Source: Flavimaribacter sediminis | Lineage (GTDB): Bacteria; Pseudomonadota; Alphaproteobacteria; Rhizobiales; Rhizobiaceae | DNA: 64,000 nt | Assembly (NCBI RefSeq): GCF_019492055.1 | Contig: NZ_JAICBX010000002.1 | Span: 248,001-312,000 of the forward strand | Direction of reading: 5' to 3' | Part shown: one piece after another, positions 39,113 to 48,268 of the stretch | Numbering within the stretch: position 1 is the first letter of the stretch | Layout of the letters: each line of letters opens with the position of its first letter | Made by a program: the position numbers and the translations under genes | The notes under the pieces: generated by a model | Databases searched by the model: none | What the model saw: the letters and a program-made list of their open reading frames with translations, nothing else | What the model was told of the DNA's origin: nothing

Positions 39113-40460
39113 GGCGATCTCTCTCGGCGTCGGCAGCCTTGTCGTCCTTGTCGCCCTGATTGCGCTCCGCATGCCGATCGCATACGCGATGATCCTCGTA
39201 GGCGGCGTCGGCATCGCCATCGTCAACGGGCCGTCGCTGCTGATGAACCAGCTCAAGACGCTGGCCTACGGGCAATTCTCCATTTACGATCTTTCGGTGG
39301 TGCCCATGTTCGTCCTGATGGGCGCGCTGGCCGCCAAGGCGGGGTTGAGCCAGGCCCTGTTCCGGGCAGCAAACTCATGGCTCGGGCGATTACGAGGCGG
39401 CACCGCCATGGCTGCGATCGCTGCTTGCGCGGGCTTTGGCGCCGTTTGCGGCTCGTCGCTCGCAACCGCGTCCACCATGGGCCGCGTAGCCTTGCCGGAA
39501 CTGCAGCGTTACAATTATTCCGGCGCGCTGGCCACGGGAACGCTCGCCGCCGGTGGCGTTCTCGGCATCCTCATTCCACCCTCCGTTGTTCTGATCATCT
39601 ACGCGATCATCGTGGAGGCCAATATCGTCACGATGTTCATGGCTGCCTTCATTCCCGGCATCCTGGCGGTGATCCTGTTTCTTTTGACGATCGCGATCTA
39701 CGTGACGGTCGTTCCCGATTCCGGGCCTGCAGGCGGCGCCAGCGACAGGCGCGAATTCGTGCGCGCGACGCTCGGCGTCATTCCCGTGCTGATTATCTTC
39801 GGACTGGTCATCGGCGGGATTTACGCCGGCCTGTTCAACCCGACGCCGGCTGCGGCCGTTGGCGTGACGCTTGTCTGGCTCTATGGGGCATTGCAGCGCA
39901 AGATCAGCCTCGGCGACATGAAGGACGCCTTGAAGGAAACCGCCGGCACCAGCGGCATGATCTATCTGATCCTGCTCGGCGCGGAACTCCTGAAGATATT
40001 CATGTCGCGGATCAACCTTCCGCAGGCGACGGCCGAATGGATTTCAACGTCCGGTCTGACGCCGATGACGGTGATGGTGCTGCTGTTGGTCGCCCTGATC
40101 CTGCTCGGCTGCCTGATGGACAGCCTGTCGATGATCCTGCTGGTGATCCCGTTTTTCTGGCCGGTGCTGATGGAGATCAACGGCGGCATCTATCAGGGAG
40201 CCGACGGCGCCGGCTACGGCATGAGCACGGAAGATCTGAAGATCTGGTTCGGTATCCTCGCTCTCATAGTCGTCGAACTGGGGCTGATTACGCCGCCGGT
40301 CGGGATGAATGTGTTCGTCATTTCAGCGCTGGCGAAGAATGTTCCGATGATAGAGACCTTCAAGGGCGTCATGCCATTCTTCTTCGCCGAGATCATTCGA
40401 GTGGTCATCATCCTGCTGTTCCCGGCGTTGACGCTGTGGCTGCCCCAGATACTCAGGTGA
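39105..40460 (+). CDS. dctM: TRAP transporter large permease DctM
   Basis: This 451-residue subunit is the Na+-coupled transport channel, with about 12 membrane helices. It has the family segment SLATASTMGRVALPELQRYNYSGALATGTLAAGGVLGILIPPS near residues 118-160 and a final hydrophobic segment ending ILLFPALTLWLPQIL. It starts eight bases inside dctQ. The next gene starts 20 bases after it, so the three TRAP genes and the two enzyme genes appear to be one operon. Confidence 0.93.
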   Translation: MTEAISLGVGSLVVLVALIALRMPIAYAMILVGGVGIAIVNGPSLLMNQLKTLAYGQFSIYDLSVVPMFVLMGALAAKAGLSQALFRAANSWLGRLRGGTAMAAIAACAGFGAVCGSSLATASTMGRVALPELQRYNYSGALATGTLAAGGVLGILIPPSVVLIIYAIIVEANIVTMFMAAFIPGILAVILFLLTIAIYVTVVPDSGPAGGASDRREFVRATLGVIPVLIIFGLVIGGIYAGLFNPTPAAAVGVTLVWLYGALQRKISLGDMKDALKETAGTSGMIYLILLGAELLKIFMSRINLPQATAEWISTSGLTPMTVMVLLLVALILLGCLMDSLSMILLVIPFFWPVLMEINGGIYQGADGAGYGMSTEDLKIWFGILALIVVELGLITPPVGMNVFVISALAKNVPMIETFKGVMPFFFAEIIRVVIILLFPALTLWLPQILR

Positions 40461-40480
40461 ACCGCGAAACGGATTTGACA

Positions 40481-42193
40481 ATGGATGCGAAAACGCAAGA
40501 AGACGTCACTGCCGGCGGCGCCATATTCACGCGGCTGAAAGCGCTTGGCGTGGACTATGTCTTCGCCAATTCCGGCACGGACTTTCCGCCGATCATCGAG
40601 GGGCTGGCGGAAGCGGCCGCCCGGTCGATCGAGCTTCCGCAGGCTGTGACCATTCCGCACGAACACGCCGCTGTCGGCATGGCGCACGGGTACTACCTGA
40701 TCTCCGGCAAGGCGCAGGCGGTCATGCTGCACACCAATGTCGGGCTTTCGAACGGGGCAACCGGCGCCATCAACGCTGCCTGCGAACACATCCCCATGCT
40801 GATGATGTCCGGACGCACGCCGGTGACGGAAGGCGATCGCTTCGGCGCGCGGACGGTGCCTATCGGATGGGGACAGGAAATGCGCGATCAGGCCGCGCTG
40901 GTGCGCGAGGCCTGCAAGTGGGAATACGAGCTGAAGTTTCCGGAGCAGATCGCCTCGCTGCTGGACAGGGCGCACGCCATCTCCAATTCCACGCCGAAAG
41001 GCCCTGTCTACCTGTCTCTGCCGCGCGAAACACTGTGCGAACAGATTCCCGCCGACGATCTCGAACAGCCTACGACGATCGTCCCGGTCGTCGGCGGTCC
41101 CAATTCAAGCGATATCGAAACCGCGGCCGACTGGCTGGCGACAGCCGAAAACCCGCTCGTGATCGCGCAGCGGGGCGCCGGAGACGAGGCGAGTTTCCAG
41201 GCGTTCGCCGACTGGGCGGAGGAATGGGGCATCGCCGTCAGTTCCTGGTGGGCGACGCATCTTGCCATTTCCACCGAACATCCATGTCACGTGGGAGCCG
41301 ATCCCGGTTCATGGATGGAGAAGGCCGACGTCGTCGTCATCCTCGACAGTATCGCGCCCTGGTGGCCGGACATGCACAGGCTTCATCCGAAGGCCCGCGT
41401 GATCAATATCGGCCCTGACCCGGTTTTCAGCCGCTTCCCGGTCCGAAACTTCCGGTCGGATCTTTCCATCGCAGGCGAAAACAGCGAGACGTTGCCGGCG
41501 CTCATCGCGGCGATGGATCGTCGCGAAAGAAACCTGAAGGCGCTGGAAAAGAGACGAAGCATGCTGGCGGAAGCCTCCGCTGCCCGCCGCAAGACGATCC
41601 GCGAGGACGCCGCCGCCAGAAACGCGCAGGGAATCACCAAGGCCTGGGCGAGCAAATGTCTGGGCGACGCTCTTCGGGACAAGACGTCCAGCGTCTTTTC
41701 CGAGCTGGGCGCGATACTGGGCGTATTGGAAAGGACAGAGCGAAACTCCTGGTTCCAGGAGCCGCATTCGGGCGGTCTGGGCTGGAGCTTTCCCTGCGCG
41801 ATGGGCGCGCAGCTCGCCGATCCGGACCGGCTCTGCGTCGCCACAATGGGCGACGGGTCGTACATGTTCGCCAATCCCACGGTCTGCCACCAGATCGCCG
41901 AGGCGCTGGAACTGCCGGTGCTTATCATCATCCTCAACAACGAGGAGTGGGGCGCGGTGCGCGCATCCGTCGCGGGCCTCTATCCGGACGGTTACGCTGC
42001 GAAAGCAAACAAGATGCCGCTGACCGCGCTGAAACCCTCGCCCGACTTCACTTTGACGGCGGCGGCAAGCCGCGGCTGGGCGAAGAAAGTCTCGAAGGCA
42101 GAGGACCTTCCCGGCGTTCTCGAAGAGGCGATCGCCGTGGTCGAGAACGAGCGCCGCCAAGCGTTGGTGGAAGTCGCCACCCTTCCCGGCTAA
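40481..42193 (+). CDS. Thiamine diphosphate-dependent enzyme (acetolactate-synthase/benzoylformate-decarboxylase superfamily)
   Basis: The 570-residue protein has the three-domain ThDP fold. The catalytic glutamate is Glu61 in IPHEHAAVGMAHG. The Mg/ThDP-binding signature is GDGS at 457-460, ending in ILNNEEW about 26 residues later. The middle domain is at about 195-350. This pattern covers acetolactate synthase, 2-oxoacid decarboxylases and carboligases; the exact reaction is not resolved. The frame is open far upstream to 39377, but that part lies inside dctM. It starts 20 bases after dctM and is followed by a MetE-like gene. Confidence 0.88.
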   Translation: MDAKTQEDVTAGGAIFTRLKALGVDYVFANSGTDFPPIIEGLAEAAARSIELPQAVTIPHEHAAVGMAHGYYLISGKAQAVMLHTNVGLSNGATGAINAACEHIPMLMMSGRTPVTEGDRFGARTVPIGWGQEMRDQAALVREACKWEYELKFPEQIASLLDRAHAISNSTPKGPVYLSLPRETLCEQIPADDLEQPTTIVPVVGGPNSSDIETAADWLATAENPLVIAQRGAGDEASFQAFADWAEEWGIAVSSWWATHLAISTEHPCHVGADPGSWMEKADVVVILDSIAPWWPDMHRLHPKARVINIGPDPVFSRFPVRNFRSDLSIAGENSETLPALIAAMDRRERNLKALEKRRSMLAEASAARRKTIREDAAARNAQGITKAWASKCLGDALRDKTSSVFSELGAILGVLERTERNSWFQEPHSGGLGWSFPCAMGAQLADPDRLCVATMGDGSYMFANPTVCHQIAEALELPVLIIILNNEEWGAVRASVAGLYPDGYAAKANKMPLTALKPSPDFTLTAAASRGWAKKVSKAEDLPGVLEEAIAVVENERRQALVEVATLPG

Positions 42194-42243
42194 AGCAATA
42201 CGCGCTAATTCAGAACCGGTTCAGACCAAGCAAGGAAAAATCA

Positions 42244-43356
42244 ATGTCCGATCTTACCCCTCCGTTTCGCGCCGATCACGTTGGCAGCCTGCTGCGCCCG
42301 GCGAGCGTCGCCGAAGCGCGCAAGAAATTTCAGGAAAACGCAATCACCGCGGACGAACTGAAATCCGTCGAGGACGAGGCGATCAAGGACGTTATCCGCA
42401 TGCAGGAGGACGTGGGGCTCAAGGCCGTGACCGACGGTGAATTCCGCCGGTCGTTCTGGCATTACGACTTCATGGGCATGCTGACCGGATTCGACCTGGA
42501 AGAACGCGACGAAGGCGTTCAATTCGCCGGTGTAAAACTCCGGCCGATTTTCCCGACGATTTCCGGAAAGCTCGATTTTCCCGACGATCATTCGATGCTC
42601 GAACACTTCCGGTTCGTGGCGGCCAACACCAATGTCGTGCCGAAAATCTCCATACCCGGACCGAGCTGCTGTCATTTCCGCACGGCGCCGGCGGACATCA
42701 AGCCGGCAGAATACAAGGACGCCGACGTCCTGTTTGGCGATATCGCCGCAACATACAGGAAGGCCGTGCACTCCTTCTACGACGCCGGCTGCCGCTACCT
42801 GCAGATGGACGACATCTTTTTCGCCTATCTCTGCGATCCGAAGCACCGCGAGGAAAAGAAGGCGCAGGGTCAGGACCCCGACTGGTTGATCGACCGCTAC
42901 GCCTGGATGATGCAGGAGGCGATCAAGGACCGGCCGTCGGACATGGTGATCGGCATGCACATGTGCCGAGGCAATTTCAAATCGACCTATGCGGCGGAAG
43001 GCGCCTACGATCCCGCCGCCGACGCCGTCTTCAACAAAACGGGCGTCGACATCTTCTTCATGGAGTACGACACGGACCGCGCCGGCGGTCTGGAGCCGCT
43101 GCGCCTGCTGTCCAAAGGCAAGCAGCGCGTTCTGCCCGGTTTCATCACGACGAAGACCGGTGAGCTCGAATCGATCGATGACCTGAAGAGGAAGTTCGAC
43201 GAGGCGTCGCAATACGCCGATCTCGACCAGTTGGGCATCGCGCCGCAATGCGGTTTCGCCTCCACCGAGGAAGGCAACGCGGTGACCTTCGACGACCAGC
43301 GCCGCAAGCTTGAACTTGTCGTGGAGACGGCCAAGACAATCTGGGGCGAGGTTTAG
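42244..43356 (+). CDS. Cobalamin-independent methionine synthase-like (MetE C-domain type) protein
   Basis: This 370-residue single-domain protein of the UROD/MetE-like superfamily begins MSDLTPPFRADHVGSLLRP, typical of the short MetE-like (YxjG type) group. All four zinc ligands are present: His239 and Cys241 in GMHMC, Glu274 in FFMEYD, and Cys336 in APQCGF. Such proteins use zinc to activate a thiol for methyl or alkyl transfer. Full MetE (about 750 residues) has an N-terminal half missing here. As the last gene of the TRAP-ThDP cluster it may act on a thiol or methylated sulfur compound. That role is an inference. Confidence 0.85.
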   Translation: MSDLTPPFRADHVGSLLRPASVAEARKKFQENAITADELKSVEDEAIKDVIRMQEDVGLKAVTDGEFRRSFWHYDFMGMLTGFDLEERDEGVQFAGVKLRPIFPTISGKLDFPDDHSMLEHFRFVAANTNVVPKISIPGPSCCHFRTAPADIKPAEYKDADVLFGDIAATYRKAVHSFYDAGCRYLQMDDIFFAYLCDPKHREEKKAQGQDPDWLIDRYAWMMQEAIKDRPSDMVIGMHMCRGNFKSTYAAEGAYDPAADAVFNKTGVDIFFMEYDTDRAGGLEPLRLLSKGKQRVLPGFITTKTGELESIDDLKRKFDEASQYADLDQLGIAPQCGFASTEEGNAVTFDDQRRKLELVVETAKTIWGEV

Positions 43357-43368
43357 GGATTTCGGAAA

Positions 43369-43445
43369 TGGTACGGTTGGGTGGGCTCGAACCACCGACC
43401 TCTGGATCCACAATCCAGCGCTCTAACCAACTGAGCTACAACCGC
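43369..43445 (-). tRNA. tRNA-His (anticodon GTG), lacking G-1
   Basis: The reverse complement folds as a cloverleaf with acceptor stem GCGGTTG/CAACCGT, D-loop TAGCTCAGTTGGTTAGAGC, and anticodon stem CTGGA/TCCAG around loop TTGTGGA, giving anticodon GTG (His). The T-loop is GGTTCGAGCCC, and CCA is encoded at 43369-43371. The 5' neighbour is T, not G, the discriminator base is A73, and the first pair is G1-U72. Alphaproteobacteria of this clade are known to have lost G-1. It lies 12 bases after the MetE-like gene, on the opposite strand. Confidence 0.97.
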
Positions 43446-43621
43446 ATGGCGGGGTCATCCGTTCTGAACGCGTGACATACGGCGGCGGAATCAATTTGGC
43501 AAGACCAACTTGGAGCGGAACTGCAAAAATGCGGTTGCAGCCAACCATGTCGACAAGGTAGATCGTAGATCCCAGCCAACGCCATGTCACGGCTAGACAG
43601 TTCGTTCACCGGAAACCATTC

Positions 43622-44809
43622 ATGCCAGAATACCGTTTCGCAGACCGCGCAGAAGCATTGCGCCAGTCCAGTCGCAAGGCCGAGAGCGGCATTATCGTGG
43701 TTAACAAGGGAAAGATTTTCCCACCGCTGCTGCCCGACATCAGCGAAGAATGCCAAATTGCCTCGAAACTGAGCGCGGAGACGCTGCAGACCGGCCCTGC
43801 AATGGGCTTGACGGAACTGCGAGACAGCATTGTCGAGTTCGTTGCAGCAGACGGAGTTGCATGCGCGCGGAACGAGGTGCTCGTGACAAATGGCGCCAAG
43901 CAGGCCATCGAGCTCGCATGCCGCGTATTCCTCAATCCGGGCGACCGGGTCATCGTCAGCGCTCCGACCTTCGCGACGGGATTACAGATCATACAGTCGC
44001 ACGGCGCAAAGTTCCTGGTCATTCCGCAGGACGACGACGGCATGGACGTCGCATTTCTGGAGAAGGAACTCGCAAGCCTGGAGGCCCGTGGCGAACCGCT
44101 TCCAAAGCTTCTTTTCGAAATCGTCGACTTGAACAATCCCACCGGCTCCACAATGCCCGAGGCGCGCCGGAGACACCTGATCGATCTCGCGAAACACTAC
44201 GGTTTCGTCATCCTGGAAGATTCGGCCTATCGGCGAATGCACTTCGAAGAGGCCCCGGTAAAAGCGCTGAAAGGATTTGACGATTCGGGCGTCGTCGTCA
44301 TGCTCGGCACCTTCTCGAAGAATCTTGCTCCTGGCATGCGTCTCGGATGGGCGGTCGGGGCGCCGGACATCGTGCAGCGAATGGCGATGCTCAAAGCCGA
44401 TGGCGGAAGCTCCCCGTTTACCCAGCGTCTCGTCGTCGAAATGATCCGACGCGGCCGAATGGACGAGCAAATCGAGCTTGTTCGCTCAGCGATGCGCGAC
44501 CGGTGCGCTCTCGCCATAGCTGCGGTGCGGCGGGAACTGCCTGACGTGCAATTTCGGACGCCGGAGGGAAGTTTCTATCTCTGGATCCGTCTTCCTGAAG
44601 GGCTTTCGGCGCGAGACCTCACCGCCCGGGCGCGCGAGGAAGGCGTCGGCGTGGCTTCTGGTTGGGACTGGTTTCCAAATCATGAATCGGACAGCTTCCT
44701 GCGTTTCGCCTATAGCGGCGTTTCGGAAAGCGACCTTGAGGAAGGAATTCGAAGACTGGGAGTAGCCTATCAGTCCGTGACTGCAGAGATTGCAGATTCT
44801 TCACGCTGA
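43622..44809 (+). CDS. PLP-dependent aminotransferase (fold type I, class I/II)
   Basis: The 395-residue protein has the class I/II fold. The pyridoxal-phosphate Lys is Lys233 in GTFSKNLAPGMRLGW, a motif typical of the 2-aminoadipate/MocR-type aminotransferases. NNPTG sits at residues 171-175, and LEDSAYRRM holds Asp200 and Tyr203. No N-terminal DNA-binding domain is present, so it is a plain enzyme. The gene converges on the TTT transporter genes, with 19 bases between the stop codons. The substrate is unknown; an amino acid linked to that transporter is possible. Confidence 0.9.
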   Translation: MPEYRFADRAEALRQSSRKAESGIIVVNKGKIFPPLLPDISEECQIASKLSAETLQTGPAMGLTELRDSIVEFVAADGVACARNEVLVTNGAKQAIELACRVFLNPGDRVIVSAPTFATGLQIIQSHGAKFLVIPQDDDGMDVAFLEKELASLEARGEPLPKLLFEIVDLNNPTGSTMPEARRRHLIDLAKHYGFVILEDSAYRRMHFEEAPVKALKGFDDSGVVVMLGTFSKNLAPGMRLGWAVGAPDIVQRMAMLKADGGSSPFTQRLVVEMIRRGRMDEQIELVRSAMRDRCALAIAAVRRELPDVQFRTPEGSFYLWIRLPEGLSARDLTARAREEGVGVASGWDWFPNHESDSFLRFAYSGVSESDLEEGIRRLGVAYQSVTAEIADSSR

Positions 44810-44828
44810 TCGGACAGGATCCGCGGCT

Positions 44829-46865
44829 TCAGAAATCGCGGTAGCCCAGAAGATAGCGAAAGACCAGCCCATCATACATTTCGATATTGAACGCCAACTC
44901 GAAAACGACGAACAACGCCGCCGTTACCGAGATACTGACGATTGCCGATAGGACCAGCCTCTCCCGGGCCAGAAGATACATGGAAAGAAATCCGTAGATC
45001 AGAATTCCGGGGAAGTGACCGAGCAATGCGATCAGTGCAAACAACGCCGCCATCGAAAACAGCATTGAGCCGATTTTGCCGGGGCCGCCTTCGGTCGTCG
45101 ATCCTGTCACAGGAATATCGCCCGTCCTAGCCTTCGGATTGGCGCTCCTAATTCGCCAAGCCTGCAGCAGCATCAGAAACAGCAGCGGCGTCATGATAAC
45201 GAACGGCGTTCGGGCAGACACCATTTCATAACGAAACGCTTCCAAGAAGGCCGCCAGCACAAGAACGCAGATAAATGCGAGAAACCAGATTTCGGTCGCC
45301 GGGCTACCATGCGGTTCCGCGGACGGACGTCCCGAAGCAGCCGGGACGTCGTTCGCCGTCGCAGGCATCGCGCGATTTCTGTTCCGGTAAATTGACACGA
45401 CGTTGTAGGCGAGAAAAACCACTGCAATCATCGCGAGACCAAACGGCAAGGGTTCAGCAATGAACAAGGGGCCATCAAGCATCAAGGCCAGATAGAGATT
45501 TTTTTCGACCACGAACCCGAGCACGAAACCGATCAGGAGCGCTGCCCGGGAGTAATTGAACCTCTTCATGAGGTAGCCGAAAACGCCAAACACCAGTGCA
45601 ACCGCAATATCAAGCAACGAACCGTTGGAAGCGTATGCGCCGCTGACAATGACCGCCATCAGAGCAGGTGCAAGCATCGACGAGCGGATGGTCGTGACCC
45701 GGCTGAGCGGATTGACAAGAAACATCCCGAAAACGGTCCCAATCAGATTTCCGAGAATGATCGTGAAAATCATGATGAAGACGATGTCGACATGCTGATT
45801 GAGCATTTGCGGCCCAGTCTCGAGCCCGAGAATGAACAGCCCGGAAAGCAGGATCGCCATTGAGGACGAACCGGGAATACCGAAAGCGATCGTCGAGGCG
45901 AGCGCTCCGCCCTCAACAGCGTCGTTCGCGGCTTCGGGGCCGATGACGCCTTCCACATTGCCCTTTCCGAAGCTTTCCTTGTTTTTCGACGACTGCTTTG
46001 CATGGCCGTAGGCGACGAACGCCGCCGGCGCGGAACCGAGACCGGGGATGAGACCCATAAGAGTCCCGATCGCCGAACATCGCAGAACAAGCCACCATTT
46101 TCCGAAGGCCGCGCGCACGCCTTCGAATATCTGCTTCTGCACTTGCCGGCTTGATTCGATCTTGGCCTGCCCCCTGGCAAGCGGTCCGGCGATCGACCAC
46201 AGCTCAATCATTTCTGCAACCGCAAACAAACCCAGCACAACCGGCACGAGCGAAAGGCCATCAGCAAGCCGCTCGAACCCGAAGGTGAATCGCTCGGTGT
46301 TGGTGACATTGTCCAAACCAACCATCGCCAAAAGGAGGCCCGCCAATGCGGCAATCAGACTGCGCATCATGTCTTCCCTGCCGAGCACCGCCACAAATGT
46401 CAGAGACAGAAAGGCAAGGATGACGATCTCCGGTGGGCCAAAGAAAAGAACGGTTTCCTGAAGCACCGGAATGAAAAGCGCCAGGGCGACTGCGCCGAAA
46501 GTCGCGCCCAGAAGGCAGGAGGTCATGGCCGCCCCGAGAGCAATCCCGAGGTCTCCCTTATCCCGCATCGCCGGTCCGTCCAGCAATGTGGCCGCGTTCT
46601 GAGGCGATCCGGGAATCCCGAACAGGATCGCCGTAATGCCGCCACCCTGCGAGACCGTGGCGTGGGCGCCGAGAAGAAAGGCGATCCCCGATCCCGGCTC
46701 CATGGAGTAGAGGAACGTCACGGCCATCGCCATCGCGAAGTGACCGGACAGTCCCGGAATTACGCCCACGACCAGACCAAATAGCGAACCGATAACCAGG
46801 TACGGCAGGACGGCGAGGCTGACCGTCTGCAGGAAACCACTGGCAATCCCCTCGAGAATGCCCAT
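44829..46865 (-). CDS. Tripartite tricarboxylate transporter permease, TctA fused to TctB
   Basis: This is the inner-membrane part of a TTT carrier (citrate or other carboxylate uptake with a periplasmic receptor). From ATG 46865 the protein has about 678 residues. TctA is at about 1-480, with GVIPGLSGHFAMAMAVTFLYSMEP near 28 and IPGLGSAPAAFVAYGHAKQS. A hydrophilic linker (about 500-525) is followed by four helices of TctB type to the end. TctA and TctB are usually separate genes. GGGAAG six bases before ATG 46865 supports this start over 46967. The receptor gene ends 73 bases upstream. Confidence 0.88.
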   Translation of the reverse strand: MGILEGIASGFLQTVSLAVLPYLVIGSLFGLVVGVIPGLSGHFAMAMAVTFLYSMEPGSGIAFLLGAHATVSQGGGITAILFGIPGSPQNAATLLDGPAMRDKGDLGIALGAAMTSCLLGATFGAVALALFIPVLQETVLFFGPPEIVILAFLSLTFVAVLGREDMMRSLIAALAGLLLAMVGLDNVTNTERFTFGFERLADGLSLVPVVLGLFAVAEMIELWSIAGPLARGQAKIESSRQVQKQIFEGVRAAFGKWWLVLRCSAIGTLMGLIPGLGSAPAAFVAYGHAKQSSKNKESFGKGNVEGVIGPEAANDAVEGGALASTIAFGIPGSSSMAILLSGLFILGLETGPQMLNQHVDIVFIMIFTIILGNLIGTVFGMFLVNPLSRVTTIRSSMLAPALMAVIVSGAYASNGSLLDIAVALVFGVFGYLMKRFNYSRAALLIGFVLGFVVEKNLYLALMLDGPLFIAEPLPFGLAMIAVVFLAYNVVSIYRNRNRAMPATANDVPAASGRPSAEPHGSPATEIWFLAFICVLVLAAFLEAFRYEMVSARTPFVIMTPLLFLMLLQAWRIRSANPKARTGDIPVTGSTTEGGPGKIGSMLFSMAALFALIALLGHFPGILIYGFLSMYLLARERLVLSAIVSISVTAALFVVFELAFNIEMYDGLVFRYLLGYRDF

Positions 46866-46938
46866 CAGGCGCTTCCCGACGAGGACAGAGTCGGGGATTT
46901 CCTGACACCGCTCAATCGGCTGCTGACTGGCTGGTGGT

Positions 46939-48000
46939 TCAGAGTTCGCCCCGTATTGCAACTGCAAAGAGTTCCTGCGTCTGCTGATCCATACCGGTCA
47001 CGGAGCGGATGATTTCGATCATCTCGCTGCCGGAAGCGTAAGAAATCTGACGCCCTGCGGCCTTGGCTGTTTCAACAAATTCCGGATCACTCATTGCCTT
47101 GCGGAACGCGTCCCGAAGAAAATCCGATCGGTCTTCGGGTATGCCCGGAGGCCCGACCACCGGTCGGCCGACCACGGAGAGCGCCTTCCAGGCGTCCAGA
47201 ATCTTTACTTTCGCCGCCTCGTCTTCAGACCCGGCGATTACGTCATACACGCTTGGAATGTTCTCCAGTTCCTTTTGAGGATTCTTCTCGGCGTGCAGCA
47301 CAATGGTCAGTTCCTTGTCGGAAACCCCTTTCAAGGCTTCAGCCAGGGAACCCCACCAGGCGTCGATATCGCCACGCAGGAGAGCCAGCCGGATATCCGG
47401 AGAATTGTTGAAACCGTGGATCAATTTTTGATCGAGACCGAAAACATGCGCTGCTATGACTGCATCGACATAAGCGTTGCCGCCCAGACCCGCGGCGCCG
47501 ACGACGATGGTTTTGCTTCCATCGGCAAATTCTTCGAAATTCTCTATGCCGCTTTCGGCGCCGACAACCATGACGCGCTGTTCCGTACTGATACGGCCGA
47601 TATAGGTAAACTCGGCAATCTTGTAAGCAGCGCCCTTCTGCCCGGCGATCTCGTTCATGACGAGCGCCGATCCCGGGACGATCCCGACTGTCAGGCCATC
47701 CGCCGGGGCCTTGAAAATCTCCGCCGATCCCCGCATTCCACCGGAACCCGGCATATTTACGATATCGACCCGCGATCCGGTGTATTTGCTCACGAACGGC
47801 GCGAGCAAGCGGCTGTATTCGTCATAACCGCCGCCCGGTTTGTAGGGCACGATCCATTTTATCGATTTTCCTTCGTAAAAGGACCCGGCGTCCTGAGCAA
47901 AAACGCCGCCTCCATTCACAAGGCTGGTGATCGCGAGCATCGAGGCTGCAAGCCATCGCAATACATTCTTTCTCACAAGTCCCTCCAATGAAATCCCCAT
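46939..48000 (-). CDS. Bug/TctC family tripartite tricarboxylate transporter substrate-binding protein
   Basis: This 353-residue periplasmic receptor partners the adjacent TctA-TctB protein. The N-terminal signal peptide is about residues 1-36 (cleavage near FAQ/DAG). The mature Bug fold starts KSIKWIVPYKPGGGYDEYSR, with the second-lobe segment MPGSGGMRGSAEIFKAPADGLTVGIVPG near 82-110. Bug proteins bind carboxylates or aromatic acids. The start ATG 48000 gives a normal signal peptide. The gene is divergent from the ATP-grasp gene, with 268 bases between starts. Confidence 0.92.
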   Translation of the reverse strand: MGISLEGLVRKNVLRWLAASMLAITSLVNGGGVFAQDAGSFYEGKSIKWIVPYKPGGGYDEYSRLLAPFVSKYTGSRVDIVNMPGSGGMRGSAEIFKAPADGLTVGIVPGSALVMNEIAGQKGAAYKIAEFTYIGRISTEQRVMVVGAESGIENFEEFADGSKTIVVGAAGLGGNAYVDAVIAAHVFGLDQKLIHGFNNSPDIRLALLRGDIDAWWGSLAEALKGVSDKELTIVLHAEKNPQKELENIPSVYDVIAGSEDEAAKVKILDAWKALSVVGRPVVGPPGIPEDRSDFLRDAFRKAMSDPEFVETAKAAGRQISYASGSEMIEIIRSVTGMDQQTQELFAVAIRGEL

Positions 48001-48268
48001 CGGCCCTCTACTTTAACCCGCAAGTTCATGCAACCAAGTCGGGCAGTTTTCGAGCCTCGGTTAACCAACAATTCCTTGTCTTCTGTTTCGGTGAAGAATC
48101 CGTACCTTGATTGTATAACCGGCTGCAAGTATTTCGGAAACGCGATTACCACACTGAATACTGAATGGGTGAACTTGATCTCTGGATCAGTATATTTATC
48201 ATGTTTAGCTTACTCTTCACTTTAGAAAGATTCCAATCTGCAATGATTGCAAAACAGGTGTTCTGAAT

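Noticed and set aside
43531..43541. GCGGTTGCAGC resembles the first 11 bases of tRNA-His (10 of 11) in inverted orientation
   Set aside because: It is too short to call a tRNA remnant or attachment site. A chance match is likely, and there is no integrase.
48028..48225. 65-codon frame in the gap between the TTT receptor and the ATP-grasp gene
   Set aside because: It has no ribosome binding site or domain. The AT-rich gap more likely holds two divergent promoters.
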